Origin: Candidatus Methanomethylophilus sp. UBA78
Lineage (GTDB): Archaea > Thermoplasmatota > Thermoplasmata > Methanomassiliicoccales > Methanomethylophilaceae
Assembly (NCBI GenBank): GCA_002503545.1
Contig: DARY01000004.1
Coordinates: forward strand, 1-45,710
Direction: 5' to 3'
Length of the DNA: 45,710 nt
The translations under genes were made by a program, and so were the position numbers. The notes below the pieces were generated by a model. The model was given only the letters and a program-made list of their open reading frames with translations. It searched no databases and had not been told where the DNA came from. Shown piece by piece: positions 15,605 to 24,944 of the stretch. How positions within the stretch are numbered: position 1 is the stretch's first letter; the number at the start of each line of letters is the position of its first letter.

Positions 15605-18600
15605 ATGACCTCACCAAAGGATGGGAACCTTATGAGCTTAGAGGACAGCCTCTACACAGAACTATTCAATCTCAGGGACAGACTGCGGGTCGAGCACACT
15701 ACCAACGGCCGCGCACCGCCCGTCTGCTCCGACGAGGCCCTCAGGGAGATGGCACGGCGCGTGCCTACCAAACTGGACGACTTCGCCGCGATAGACGGCG
15801 TGGGACAGAAATTCGTGGATCAGTACGGCGACCACTTCCTGGCCGTGACCAAGAGGTACGCGGTCACCGCCGCCAAGGGGTCCAGGATAGAGAGGGGCCT
15901 GGCCCAGACCCTGAGGGAGCTGCAGAAGAAGCTGGTCAACATAAGCAAGGGCAACCGCCTGCTGTATCAGCCGAAGACCGGGATGAAGATCTCCTACGAC
16001 CTGCTGAACACCGTCCAGGGCAAGGACGTCCTGGACCTGATATTCGGTTCAAAGAGGGTGCTCCACGTCTGCGAGAACTCCCGCGGGAAGGAGAACGAGA
16101 AGTGCTACCGCCGCCTCGGCAACATACTCAGGGAGGTCAACAGGGACCAGAGGGAGAGGGGTGCGTTCGACCTGTACATCGCGTACCCGTTCGTCGAGGG
16201 GAGGCTCGTCGGGGAGGAGGACTTCTACATCCGCGCTCCGCTCGTCCTCTTCCCCGTCATCATGGAGAAGGACGGGAACGTCTTCAAGGTGAGGATGGAC
16301 GACTCCAGGGATGCCGTCTACAACAACACGCTGGTCCTGGCCGCCATGAAGATCGCCAGGAAGAACCGCGCCATGCCGGACAACGTCATAGACGCCTACG
16401 AGGACAGGACCTTCATAGCGGAGCTCCTGAAGTACTACGAGGATGCGGGATTCACCATGGATATCCCCAAGGGGCGGGTGCAGCTCACGGGCTTCCGCGA
16501 GTACAAGGCGGACGAGTTCCCCCGCTACGAACCCGGGGAGATGCACCTCACCTACAACGCCGTGCTGGGGAAGTACCCATCCTACTCCAGCTTCATACAG
16601 AGGGATTTCGACACCCTCCTGAGCGGGAAGGAGATAAACAGCACCCTGTCCGACCTCATAAAGGACCTGAACAGCGAGGACTTCTACTCCGAGTACCCCC
16701 TGCCCCTGAGCCTCGAGGAGATCAAGGAGAAGGGGATGGAGGCGTCCGAGAAGGACCTCGTCTACATCAACCACCTCAACAGCGCCCAGGAGAACGTCCT
16801 CACCGCCATATCGAAGGAGGACGAGATCGTGGTCCAGGGACCGCCCGGAACGGGCAAGTCGCAGGTCATAACCGGTCTGATCTCGGCGGCCGTCGTATCC
16901 GGCAAGACGGTCCTCATGGTCTCCGAGAAGAAGACCGCCCTCGACGTCGTCTACTCCCGTCTGGGGACCCTCTCCAAATACTGCATGCAGATCGACGACA
17001 CCGCCGACAAGGACCGGTTCTACCAGCAGCTCGGCGTCATGCTGAACATCCCGCCCCTGGCCATGAGCACCGACCTCGCCCCCGTCGCGGACCGCATCGA
17101 CTCCGACGTCGGGAAGCTGACCCGCATAGCCCGGGAACTCTACGAACCCGACTCGTTCGGCATCGCCCCCGTCGAGCTCTACGCCATGGACAAATGGCTG
17201 AACTCCAACGACAGGGGGCAGTTCGAGACCTACAAGAGGTACCAGAAGGCGGTGTCCCCCTCCCTGCTCTCCATCACCTACGACGCCGTGAGGGACCTCC
17301 ACGGCAAGTTCTCCGACCCCGTGCTCATCGGCAACTACCGGGAGTACGTGGACATCTCCGAGAAATCCCCCTGGATGACCATAATGAAGCAGGACCTCAA
17401 CACCTTCCAGATAGCCGAGATGAAGGCCGACCTGGAGAGGCTGGACGGCGAGGTCGCGGACCTGGGGAAGAAGGGTTTCCTCTCCAGGCTGTTCTCCAAG
17501 GGGAAGGTCACCCGCGATGCGACCGAGATCGTCAACAAGTACTTCCAGAACTACAACAGCAAGACCATAGAGAGCGTCATGGACAGCCCCCTGTCCGTCG
17601 CCGACGCCATGGACGACTACGACAGGTACACGAACAGGGCCACCGTCTACCACAACCTATCGATAGAGGAGAGGGAGTACGGCAAGGAGCTACTGTTCCT
17701 CAGCAAGGACCTCGACGCCCCCTACGACCGCGTGAACGACGAGATCATGCGCTACATCCTGAACGACCGCCTGCAGAGGTTCGATGCCACCCACAAGATG
17801 ATCCTGCAGGAGCTGCACGACTTCGACAGCATAATCGCCGACATCGACGCCAAGATGGCCCAGAAGAGGGCGATGACCAGGCAGCTCCTGGAGAGCGTCC
17901 TCAGCAACAACCTCCGCTACATAACCGAATCCAAGAGGCGCGGGGACATCGCGAGGATAGTGGACAACAAGAGGAAATGGAGTCTGAACAAGTTCATCGA
18001 CCGCTACGGATACGAGCTGTTCAAGGGCGTACGCGTATGGCTGCTCACCCCCGAGGTCGTCTCCGAGATAATCCCGATGGAGATGGGCCTCTTCGACCTG
18101 CTCATATTCGACGAGGCGTCCCAGATGTACGTCGAGAGGGGCATCCCGTCCATATACAGGGCCAAGAAGGTCGTCGTCGCCGGCGACCACAAACAGCTGC
18201 GTCCGTCCAGCCTCGGAACCGGCAGGGTCACCTACGACGAGGACGAGGACGAGCTGGAGGACTCCGACATCGACGTGAACGCCGCCCTGGAGGAGGAGAG
18301 CCTGCTGGACCTGGCGAGGTCCCGCTACGACAGCATCCTCCTCAACTTCCACTACCGGTCGAAGTACGAGGAGCTGATCGCCTTCTCCAACTACGCATTC
18401 TACGGCGGGAGGCTGTTCGTCTCCCCCAACGTGTCGAAACCCGAGAGGCCCCCGATAGAGGTGATAAGGGTCGACGGCATCTGGCAGGACCGCTGCAACT
18501 CCGCGGAGGCGGACAAGATAGTCGAACTGCTGAAGGGCTTCTTCGCCGAGAGGAGGGACCGCGAGACCATCGGCATAATCACGTTCAACGTGTCCCAGAG

Positions 18601-19384
18601 GGACCTCATAAGCGACCGCATCGACGAGGAGTGCGCCAGGGACCCCGTGTTCGCGGCGGCGGTAAACGCCGAGAGCAGGAGGTTCGACAACGGGGAGGAC
18701 GTGGGCCTCTTCGTGAAGAACATAGAGTCCGTGCAGGGCGACGAGAGGGACGTCATAATGTTCTCGGTCGGATATGCGAAGAACACCGAGGGCAGGTTCA
18801 TGCAGAGGTTCGGATGGCTGAACGCCCGCGGCGGGGAGAACAGGCTGAACGTGGCCATCTCGAGGGCCAAGAAGAAGATCTGCATCGTGAGCTCCTTCGA
18901 ACCGGAGGACCTGCAGGTCGACGGACTGAAATCCGAGGGGCCCAAGATCCTCAAGAAGTACCTGCAGTACGCCAGAGCCGTCAGCGACGGCAACGTCGAG
19001 GTGGCGCACGGCATCCTCCAGTCGTTCGTCGGACCGGACGGGAGGAAGTACGCCGAGGACGTTCCGGACATCCCCGTCATGGACAGGGTGTACGAGGCCC
19101 TCGTCAGGAAGGGGTACACGGTCTCCCGCAACGTCGGAATCGGCGGATACACCATCGACCTGGCGGTCAGGCAGAACGACAGGTACATACTGGGCATCGA
19201 ATGCGACAGCAGGATCTACGGCATGAGCGGAAGCACGAGGGAAAGGGACTACCACCGCCAGAAATACCTGGAATCCAGAGGCTGGCACATACACCGCGTG
19301 TGGACCCCCGGCATGTGGAAGGACGCCGACTACGAGATCTCGAGGATCGTCAACGCCATAGAGAGGGCCCAGTCGTCCCCCTGA
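15605..19384 (+). CDS. Large UPF1-type superfamily 1 helicase with HRDC, DUF4011-like and C-terminal Vsr/MTES_1575-like nuclease domains
   Basis: This 1259-residue multidomain protein carries an HRDC-like domain (about 10-85, LREMARRVPTKLDDFAAIDG), then a DUF4011-like segment (LAQTLRELQKKLVNISKGNR, from about 100). Walker A is QGPPGTGKSQ (about 411-420). A long, partly coiled-coil insertion follows. Walker B is LLIFDEASQM (about 832), with further helicase motifs NFHYRSKYEELIAFSN, VQGDERDVIMFSVG and NVAISRAKKK (about 1082). The C-terminus (about 1155-1245) has a PD-(D/E)XK-type core, YTIDLAV and LGIECD, then RQKYLESRGWHIHRVW. Such helicase-nuclease fusions occur among antiviral defence proteins, so defence is a reasonable inference, but no partner gene is adjacent. 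The start could be 15605 or the ATG at 15632: the AT-rich elements (15586-15593 and 15597-15604) lie very close to 15605. Confidence 0.85.
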   Translation: MTSPKDGNLMSLEDSLYTELFNLRDRLRVEHTTNGRAPPVCSDEALREMARRVPTKLDDFAAIDGVGQKFVDQYGDHFLAVTKRYAVTAAKGSRIERGLAQTLRELQKKLVNISKGNRLLYQPKTGMKISYDLLNTVQGKDVLDLIFGSKRVLHVCENSRGKENEKCYRRLGNILREVNRDQRERGAFDLYIAYPFVEGRLVGEEDFYIRAPLVLFPVIMEKDGNVFKVRMDDSRDAVYNNTLVLAAMKIARKNRAMPDNVIDAYEDRTFIAELLKYYEDAGFTMDIPKGRVQLTGFREYKADEFPRYEPGEMHLTYNAVLGKYPSYSSFIQRDFDTLLSGKEINSTLSDLIKDLNSEDFYSEYPLPLSLEEIKEKGMEASEKDLVYINHLNSAQENVLTAISKEDEIVVQGPPGTGKSQVITGLISAAVVSGKTVLMVSEKKTALDVVYSRLGTLSKYCMQIDDTADKDRFYQQLGVMLNIPPLAMSTDLAPVADRIDSDVGKLTRIARELYEPDSFGIAPVELYAMDKWLNSNDRGQFETYKRYQKAVSPSLLSITYDAVRDLHGKFSDPVLIGNYREYVDISEKSPWMTIMKQDLNTFQIAEMKADLERLDGEVADLGKKGFLSRLFSKGKVTRDATEIVNKYFQNYNSKTIESVMDSPLSVADAMDDYDRYTNRATVYHNLSIEEREYGKELLFLSKDLDAPYDRVNDEIMRYILNDRLQRFDATHKMILQELHDFDSIIADIDAKMAQKRAMTRQLLESVLSNNLRYITESKRRGDIARIVDNKRKWSLNKFIDRYGYELFKGVRVWLLTPEVVSEIIPMEMGLFDLLIFDEASQMYVERGIPSIYRAKKVVVAGDHKQLRPSSLGTGRVTYDEDEDELEDSDIDVNAALEEESLLDLARSRYDSILLNFHYRSKYEELIAFSNYAFYGGRLFVSPNVSKPERPPIEVIRVDGIWQDRCNSAEADKIVELLKGFFAERRDRETIGIITFNVSQRDLISDRIDEECARDPVFAAAVNAESRRFDNGEDVGLFVKNIESVQGDERDVIMFSVGYAKNTEGRFMQRFGWLNARGGENRLNVAISRAKKKICIVSSFEPEDLQVDGLKSEGPKILKKYLQYARAVSDGNVEVAHGILQSFVGPDGRKYAEDVPDIPVMDRVYEALVRKGYTVSRNVGIGGYTIDLAVRQNDRYILGIECDSRIYGMSGSTRERDYHRQKYLESRGWHIHRVWTPGMWKDADYEISRIVNAIERAQSSP

Positions 19385-19404
19385 CCCCGATATTAGGCGT
19401 ACCA

Positions 19405-19415
19405 AAACATTTTAT
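19405..19415 (+). promoter_or_regulatory. TATA-like promoter of the copper operon
   Basis: AAACATTTTAT is centred about 28 nt before the ATG at 19439. I see no clear inverted repeat that would mark a copper-responsive operator. Confidence 0.45.
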
Positions 19416-19438
19416 CCCCTTTTACCCATTTACCTGCC

Positions 19439-19657
19439 ATGAAGAAACTGACCCTCAGCATAGAGAACATGATGTGCGGGAACTGCGTCAGGAACGTGAC
19501 GAACGCCATCGGCTCCGTCGAAGGCGTCTCCGACCTGGAGGTCACCCAGGGGAAGGCCGTCATGAGGTATGACGAGTCGAAGACGGACGAGGGCAAGATC
19601 CTTGCGGCCGTGATAGACGCCGGATACCCGGCGAAGGTCAAGAAGGGCCTGTTCTGA
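19439..19657 (+). CDS. copZ: CopZ-like heavy-metal-associated (HMA) copper chaperone
   Basis: This 72-residue single HMA domain binds Cu(I) and passes it to the ATPase encoded 1 nt downstream. The metal site MMCGNC is at residues 11-16. The rest fits the beta-alpha-beta-beta-alpha-beta fold (VEGVSDLEVTQGKAVMRYD; AAVIDAGYPAKV). It is a complete small gene, not a fragment of copA, since both have their own start and stop. Confidence 0.88.
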   Translation: MKKLTLSIENMMCGNCVRNVTNAIGSVEGVSDLEVTQGKAVMRYDESKTDEGKILAAVIDAGYPAKVKKGLF

Positions 19658-19658
19658 T

Positions 19659-21902
19659 ATGGTCAAGGAGACCATCCGCGTGGGCGGCATGTCATGCGCC
19701 GCCTGCGCCGTGAAGATAGAGGAGGGCGTGAACAAGGTAGACGGAGTGACCGAGGCCGTGGCCAACTACGGCAACAACACCGTCACCGTATCCTACACCG
19801 AACCGTCCGCGCGCGACGGCATCGTCAGGGCGATAAGGAAGGCAGGATACACCGTGATAGAGGGGGATGCCAAGGCCATAGCCGAGGCGGACCTCAGGGA
19901 GGCTGCGTACAAGAAGAGCAACCTGATCCTGGCACTGGCTTTCTCGATACCCCTCAGCATCTACGCCATGGGGCCGATGTTCGGCCTGGACGTCCCGTTC
20001 CGCGACGATGCGGAGATCTACTCCGCCGTACAGCTGGTACTCTGCGCCGTAGTCCTGTTCGCCGGGAGGAGGTTCTTCACCCGCGGCATATCCGGGCTCG
20101 TCAGCCTGAGTCCGAACATGGATTCGCTGATATGCCTGGGATCCGGCGTGGGATTCCTCTACGGCGTCTACTGCACCGCCGCGGTGTTCGGGGGCGACAC
20201 GGGGATGGCGGAGCACCTCACCTTCGATTCCGCTGCCATGATCATCGCCTTCGTCTCCGTCGGGAAGTACCTGGAGGCGCTGGGCAAGGTGAGGACGAAC
20301 GATGCCGTCTCCGGACTCATGGACATGGAACCGCAGGAGGCGTCCGTCATCCGGGACGGGAAGGAGGTCCGCATACCCATCGAGGAACTGAACGAAGGCG
20401 ACACGGTCCTCGTGAGGCCCGGGGAAGGCATACCGGCCGACGGAACGGTCCTGGAGGGAAGTTCCAGAGTGGACGAGTCGATGCTGACCGGGGAGAGCGC
20501 ACCCGTGGCGAAGAAGGAAGGCGATACCGTCTACGGAGCCACGGTGAACGGCGAGGGCAGCCTGCGCATAAGGGCGGAGCACGTGGGCAAGGACAGCGTA
20601 CTGTACCAGATAATCGGGATGATAGAAGGAGCGCAGGGCACCAAGGCCCCCATAGCGAGGATCGCCGACAGGGCGGCGGCCGTCTTCGTGCCGGCCGTGA
20701 TAGCCGCGGCGGTGGCGGCCTGTCTCATCTGGCTCATAGCCGGGGGGAGGAGCGTTTCCTTCTCCCTCACCGTCCTGATATCCGTCCTGGTCATATCCTG
20801 CCCCTGCGCACTGGGACTGGCCACGCCGCTGGCCATAATAATGGGTACCGGCAAGGCCGCCAAACACGGCATCCTGTTCAAGAGCGCGGCCGTTCTGGAG
20901 GCCGCCGGCAGGGTCGATACGGTCATCCTCGACAAGACGGGGACGATAACGGAGGGGCGTCCCGAGGTCACCGACATATATGTGCCAGACGGGGACTGGG
21001 AGACGCTGCTGGCTTATGCCGCCGCTGCCGAACAGGACTCCGAGCACCCCATAGCCAAGGCGATAAGGCGCCGTTTCGAGACGGGGGGACGCCCCGTCCC
21101 GGCATACGGCGACTTCGAATCCAGGACCGGCAGCGGTGTGATCTGCAGCGTCGGAGGCAGGAGGATCGCCGTCGGAAACGCGGCTCTCATGGAGGATCTG
21201 GGTATTGACGTATCCGGTCTGAAGGGCAGATATGCCGAACTGTCCGCCGAGGCCAAGACGTGCGTTTACGTATCGGCGGAAGGCGGCCCGGCCGGGATAA
21301 TAGCGGTGGCCGACCCGGTGAAGGAAAGCTCCGCATCGGCGGTCGCCTCGATGATCACCCTGGGCGCCGTCCCGATAATGATCACGGGGGACAACAGGGA
21401 CACCGCACTCGCCGTCGGGAAGATGGCCGGTATCGAGGACGTGCGCTACGGCGCCATGCCGAAGGACAAGATCGACGCCGTCAAGGAACTGCAGGTCAGA
21501 CAGAAGACCGTGGCCATGGTGGGGGACGGCATAAACGACGCCCCGGCACTGACCCAGGCCAACGTCGGCATGGCCGTGGGGTCCGGCACCGACATAGCGA
21601 TAGGTGCCGCCGACGTCGTCCTCATGAACACCGACTTACGCAATGTGCCAGCGGCCTTGGAGATCGGAAGGGAGACGGTGAGGAACATCAGGCAGAACCT
21701 CTTCCTGGCCTTCGTCTACAATGCGATATGCATACCGATCGCTGCCGGCCTCCCCTACGTCCTCGGCATGGGGGAGTTCACCCACATGCCGATGCTCGCG
21801 GCGGCCGCCATGGCCTGTTCCTCGCTTTCGGTGACGGCCAACGCACTGCGCCTGGGCAGGTTCAGGCCGAAATCCGTGGCGGATGCGAAGGCGGCCGTCT
21901 GA
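19659..21902 (+). CDS. copA: Copper-exporting P1B-type ATPase CopA
   Basis: This 747-residue P-type ATPase expels Cu(I) from the cytoplasm. In order: one N-terminal HMA domain with MSCAAC (11-16), membrane helices, the TGES actuator motif (MLTGESAP), the CPC metal motif in ISCPCALGLATP (about 380), the phosphorylation motif DKTGT (about 425), SEHPIA, and the hinge GDGINDAPA. The last two helices contain YN (FVYNAICIP) and MACSSLSV, which define the P1B-1 copper/silver group. Operon with copZ; no regulator gene is beside it. Confidence 0.95.
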   Translation: MVKETIRVGGMSCAACAVKIEEGVNKVDGVTEAVANYGNNTVTVSYTEPSARDGIVRAIRKAGYTVIEGDAKAIAEADLREAAYKKSNLILALAFSIPLSIYAMGPMFGLDVPFRDDAEIYSAVQLVLCAVVLFAGRRFFTRGISGLVSLSPNMDSLICLGSGVGFLYGVYCTAAVFGGDTGMAEHLTFDSAAMIIAFVSVGKYLEALGKVRTNDAVSGLMDMEPQEASVIRDGKEVRIPIEELNEGDTVLVRPGEGIPADGTVLEGSSRVDESMLTGESAPVAKKEGDTVYGATVNGEGSLRIRAEHVGKDSVLYQIIGMIEGAQGTKAPIARIADRAAAVFVPAVIAAAVAACLIWLIAGGRSVSFSLTVLISVLVISCPCALGLATPLAIIMGTGKAAKHGILFKSAAVLEAAGRVDTVILDKTGTITEGRPEVTDIYVPDGDWETLLAYAAAAEQDSEHPIAKAIRRRFETGGRPVPAYGDFESRTGSGVICSVGGRRIAVGNAALMEDLGIDVSGLKGRYAELSAEAKTCVYVSAEGGPAGIIAVADPVKESSASAVASMITLGAVPIMITGDNRDTALAVGKMAGIEDVRYGAMPKDKIDAVKELQVRQKTVAMVGDGINDAPALTQANVGMAVGSGTDIAIGAADVVLMNTDLRNVPAALEIGRETVRNIRQNLFLAFVYNAICIPIAAGLPYVLGMGEFTHMPMLAAAAMACSSLSVTANALRLGRFRPKSVADAKAAV

Positions 21903-21947
21903 AACCTCGTTAAAAGACGGCGCATGCGTCGGAACGGCGGGCCCGGC

Positions 21948-22619
21948 TCACCCCGAGTCGGGGACCAGCTCCCTCACGTGTAGCGTACCGTTGTTCCTGG
22001 ACCACTCCTTCTCGGAGCGGCCGATCCTGAGCCTTCCGGAGTACAGCGGGGAGTATAGGGTCATCGACTCGTACTCCCCTCCCTCGCCCATGATGCTGAT
22101 GCGGTACTTATCCCTCAGACGCTTGAGGTCCCTCACGGCCCCGGCATCTATGGGTCTCCCGAGCCACGACTCATCGAACCCTTCGGCGTAGCATCCGACT
22201 ATGACGGCCTCGATGCCGGCATCGAGCATCTGGTCCATCAGCATGTCCTGGTCCTTCCTCCACAGGGGGGCCACGAGCTTGAGACCCAGATCCCCGCAGA
22301 CGAGGTTCATCCTGTCCCACTGGTAATCCGACCAGATGGCCCCGGTGACCACCCCCTCCACGTCCAGACCCTCCAGGGCGGCGCGCAGGCCGGCCATGTC
22401 GCTGTCCTCCGCCCCGGTGCTGTGTCCCAGCACGAGCTCCTTCCCCATGGCGGAGGCCATGGCCGGCACCGTGTTGAGGTTCAGGGTATGGAATATCCAG
22501 GAAGCCCTGTCCTCCGGCACTATGTTGACCAGGTACGGCACCTCGTGCCCCTGCTGCTCCGCGAGATAGAGGGAGAACGCCGAGTCCTTGCCCCCGGAAT
22601 ACAAAGATGCCAACCTCAT
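21948..22619 (-). CDS. dph6: Diphthine--ammonia ligase (Dph6 / ATP-PPase family)
   Basis: Catalyses the ATP-dependent amidation that completes diphthamide on elongation factor aEF2. The 223-residue protein has the PP-loop SGGKDS at residues 8-13 and the family motif GEGGEYES (about 178-185), with VTGAIWSDYQWDR between. The length fits the archaeal single-domain form. It is divergent from rpiA, with 67 nt between starts. Confidence 0.88.
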   Translation of the reverse strand: MRLASLYSGGKDSAFSLYLAEQQGHEVPYLVNIVPEDRASWIFHTLNLNTVPAMASAMGKELVLGHSTGAEDSDMAGLRAALEGLDVEGVVTGAIWSDYQWDRMNLVCGDLGLKLVAPLWRKDQDMLMDQMLDAGIEAVIVGCYAEGFDESWLGRPIDAGAVRDLKRLRDKYRISIMGEGGEYESMTLYSPLYSGRLRIGRSEKEWSRNNGTLHVRELVPDSG

Positions 22620-22686
22620 GCCGCATCCAATCCTGCGCTATCCTTAAATGACTTTTCGTCGTTGGCAGCGTCAGACGGTGGAACCC

Positions 22687-23379
22687 ATGGCTGAGTGCGA
22701 CCCCAATGCGATGAAGAAGGCTGCGGCCGAGAGAGCGGTTGACGAGTACGTCAAAGACGGCATGACCGTCGGTCTCGGCACGGGAAGCACGGCGTACTTC
22801 GCCATAATGAGGGTCTCCGAACTGGTCAAGAAAGGTTACAAACTGAGATGCGTCGCCACATCCCAGCAGACCGAGGACATAGCCAGGGAGAACGGTGTGG
22901 AGATCGTCAACATAAACGACATCGAATACATCGATGTCACCATCGACGGCGCCGACGAGGTCGACCCCAAGCTGAACCTCATAAAGGGACTCGGCGGAGC
23001 GCTCCTGAGGGAGAAGATCGTCGCCGCGGCCACCCAGACGGAGGTCATCGTGGTGGACGAGAGCAAGATCGTGGAGAAACTCGGCGTCAGGACGGCGCTC
23101 CCGGTGGAGGTGTGCAGGTTCGGCCACGTCAGGACCGCCTACGGCCTCAAGCTCCAGGGATGCGAGCCCGTCCTCAGGATGAAAGGAGGGGAACCGTTCG
23201 TGACGGACGGCGGGAACTACATCTACGACTGCAAGTTCCCCGAGATCGAGAGACCCTTCTTCCTCCAGTCCGCCTTGGACACCATACCCGGCGTCGTCGA
23301 ATGCGGCCTCTTCCTGAACATGGCCGCGGTCGCGGTGATCGCCCACAGGGACGGCACCGTATCCGAGATAAGATGCTGA
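22687..23379 (+). CDS. rpiA: Ribose-5-phosphate isomerase A
   Basis: Interconverts ribose 5-phosphate and ribulose 5-phosphate. In archaea with an incomplete pentose phosphate pathway it supplies ribose for nucleotides. The 230-residue protein shows VGLGTGSTAYFAI (phosphate loop), ATSQQTEDIA, TIDGADEVDPKLNLIKG, with active-site Asp residues, and KGLGGALLREK. The open frame extends to 22648, but the ATG at 22687 has GGTGG 6-7 nt upstream and gives the family N-terminus. Confidence 0.94.
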   Translation: MAECDPNAMKKAAAERAVDEYVKDGMTVGLGTGSTAYFAIMRVSELVKKGYKLRCVATSQQTEDIARENGVEIVNINDIEYIDVTIDGADEVDPKLNLIKGLGGALLREKIVAAATQTEVIVVDESKIVEKLGVRTALPVEVCRFGHVRTAYGLKLQGCEPVLRMKGGEPFVTDGGNYIYDCKFPEIERPFFLQSALDTIPGVVECGLFLNMAAVAVIAHRDGTVSEIRC

Positions 23380-23468
23380 GTCCGACGGCGTCCCAAGGGT
23401 CGCTCCCTCATTATATCGTTAAATATAACCTCGGTATAGCTAGCGACAATTACTTGACAATAGGCGGG

Positions 23469-23516
23469 TATTAAATACGACCAGCATATTGGGAAAGTTT
23501 GCATTTCATAGGTGAT
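23469..23516 (+). promoter_or_regulatory. Promoter and Shine-Dalgarno site of the rpl44e operon
   Basis: TATTAAATA (23469-23477) is followed by AGGTGAT (23510-23516), 4 nt before the ATG at 23521. This transcript therefore has a leader of roughly 20 nt. The rest of 23380-23520 contains nothing else I can interpret. Confidence 0.55.
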
Positions 23517-23520
23517 AATA

Positions 23521-23799
23521 ATGAAAATGCCCAGAACTATCAAAACCTATTGCCCCTACTGCGGGACTCACACCGAGCACGCGGTCGAGAGGGTGAAGAA
23601 GAAGAAAGCCAGCGAGCTCAAATGGGGACAGAGGAGATTCAGAGAGGTCACCTCCGGATACGGAGGATTCCCCAGGCCGAAGCCCGAGGGAAGGGAGAAA
23701 CCGACCAAGAGGATCAACCTCAGATACAGATGCGAGACCTGCAAGAAGGCCCACCTGTCCTCGTGCATCAGGGCGAAGAAGTTCGAGCTCACGGAGTGA
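23521..23799 (+). CDS. rpl44e: Large-subunit ribosomal protein L44e (eL42)
   Basis: This 92-residue zinc-binding ribosomal protein lies near the E site. It starts KMPRTIKTYCPYCGTHTEHA, then has RRFREVTSGYGGFPRPKPEG and the second zinc pair CETC, followed by KKAHLSSCIRAKKFEL. The ATG at 23521 is chosen for its ribosome binding site (the ATG at 23527 is possible). It is the first gene of a conserved archaeal translation operon. Confidence 0.95.
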   Translation: MKMPRTIKTYCPYCGTHTEHAVERVKKKKASELKWGQRRFREVTSGYGGFPRPKPEGREKPTKRINLRYRCETCKKAHLSSCIRAKKFELTE

Positions 23800-23804
23800 A
23801 CCAG

Positions 23805-23972
23805 ATGACCAACAACTTTGTTAAGGTGAAGTGCCCCGACTGCGGCGCAGAGCAGATCGTATTCAAGAAAGCTGCTACTAAAGTACTTTGCAACGTCTGC
23901 GGATCCGTTCTCGTCACCCCCAAGGGTGGGAACGGAGAGATCAGCGGCGAAGTGCTTGAGGTGGTCGGCTGA
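23805..23972 (+). CDS. rps27e: Small-subunit ribosomal protein S27e (eS27)
   Basis: This 55-residue zinc-ribbon ribosomal protein has two CxxC pairs (CPDC, CNVC) and the typical GSVLVTPKGGNGEISGEVLE ending. The longer open frame begins within rpl44e, so the ATG at 23805, 5 nt after the rpl44e stop, is the real start. The stop overlaps the aIF2-alpha start (TGATG). Confidence 0.93.
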   Translation: MTNNFVKVKCPDCGAEQIVFKKAATKVLCNVCGSVLVTPKGGNGEISGEVLEVVG

Positions 23973-24754
23973 TGTCTAGGACCAGGGGCTTTCCCGAGAA
24001 CGGAGAACTCGTAGTCTGCACCGTCACTTCGGTGAAGAACTTCGGTGCGTTCGTGGTACTCGACGAGTACGACGACAAAGAGGGATTCATCCACGTAAGG
24101 GATATTGCCACTGGTTGGGTAAAGTACATCAGGGACCATATAAGAGAAGGACAGAAAACTGTCTGCAAAGTTCTGGGCGTGGACTCTCAGAAAGGTCACA
24201 TCGACCTTTCTCTGAAGTCCGTCAACGACCACCAGAAGAGGGAAAGGATCCAGCAGTGGAAGAACGAGAAGAAGGCCGAAAAGCTTCTCGAGATCGTCTC
24301 CACCAGGCTTTCCATCAGCGTAGACGAAGCCTACGACATGTTCGGGAACCAGCTTCTCGAAGATTACGGCACCCTCTACGACGCCTTCGAAGGCGTGGTC
24401 GCGGAGCCCGAGGAATTCACCAATTATTATTCCGGCGACTGGATCGAGACGTTCGTGGAGGTGGCCAAGGAGAACATCGCCCCTCCCTCCGTCCAGATCG
24501 AGGCGACACTCGAGATGACGTCCTCCGCCCCCAACGGAGTGGTGCTCATCAGGAACGCCCTCGAGACGGGACTCGCCGCCGCCGACGGTGACGATGTGAA
24601 GATCACCAGCGTCGGATCGCCCAGATACAGGGTGGTCGTCACCGCCTCCGAATACAAAGAGGCGGAGGACATCATGAAGAAGGTCACGAAGGCCGCCATG
24701 GATAACATAATATCCGAGGGCGGAACGGCCGTCCTTAAACGCGAGAGCAAGTGA
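23972..24754 (+). CDS. eif2a: Translation initiation factor 2 subunit alpha (aIF2-alpha)
   Basis: This is a subunit of the heterotrimeric aIF2 that delivers initiator Met-tRNA to the small ribosomal subunit. The 260-residue protein has an N-terminal S1 domain (about 9-86, VKNFGAFVVLDEYDDKEGFI), a helical middle domain (RERIQQWKNEKKAEKLLEIV), and a C-terminal alpha/beta domain that binds the gamma subunit (from about 175). The genes for the beta and gamma subunits are elsewhere. Confidence 0.96.
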   Translation: MSRTRGFPENGELVVCTVTSVKNFGAFVVLDEYDDKEGFIHVRDIATGWVKYIRDHIREGQKTVCKVLGVDSQKGHIDLSLKSVNDHQKRERIQQWKNEKKAEKLLEIVSTRLSISVDEAYDMFGNQLLEDYGTLYDAFEGVVAEPEEFTNYYSGDWIETFVEVAKENIAPPSVQIEATLEMTSSAPNGVVLIRNALETGLAAADGDDVKITSVGSPRYRVVVTASEYKEAEDIMKKVTKAAMDNIISEGGTAVLKRESK

Positions 24755-24755
24755 G

Positions 24756-24944
24756 ATGAAATCGCAGATCCGCAAATGCCCGCAGTGCGGGCGCTACACC
24801 CTTTCTGACATCTGCGTCAAATGCTCTTCGCCCACGGTCTGCCCCGTGCCCCCCAGGTTCTCCCCGGAGGACCGCTACGGCAAGTACAGGCGCGAGACCA
24901 TCAGACAGGAGTATGGCGAAAATGGAAAGTATAGTAAAGTATGA
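24756..24944 (+). CDS. nop10: H/ACA ribonucleoprotein subunit Nop10
   Basis: This 62-residue zinc-binding subunit of H/ACA RNPs is required for RNA-guided pseudouridylation with Cbf5. It has the zinc ribbon CPQC and CVKC, followed by the conserved PVPPRFSPEDRYGKYRRETI. The family is always this small. It overlaps the start of the PAC2 gene by 32 nt. Confidence 0.94.
   Translation: MKSQIRKCPQCGRYTLSDICVKCSSPTVCPVPPRFSPEDRYGKYRRETIRQEYGENGKYSKV

Noticed and set aside
16049..17653. 534-codon open frame on the minus strand inside the helicase gene
   Set aside because: It is the antisense shadow of a GC-rich gene: Val/Gly/Asp/Leu-rich with no recognisable motif, while the plus-strand frame has complete helicase motifs.
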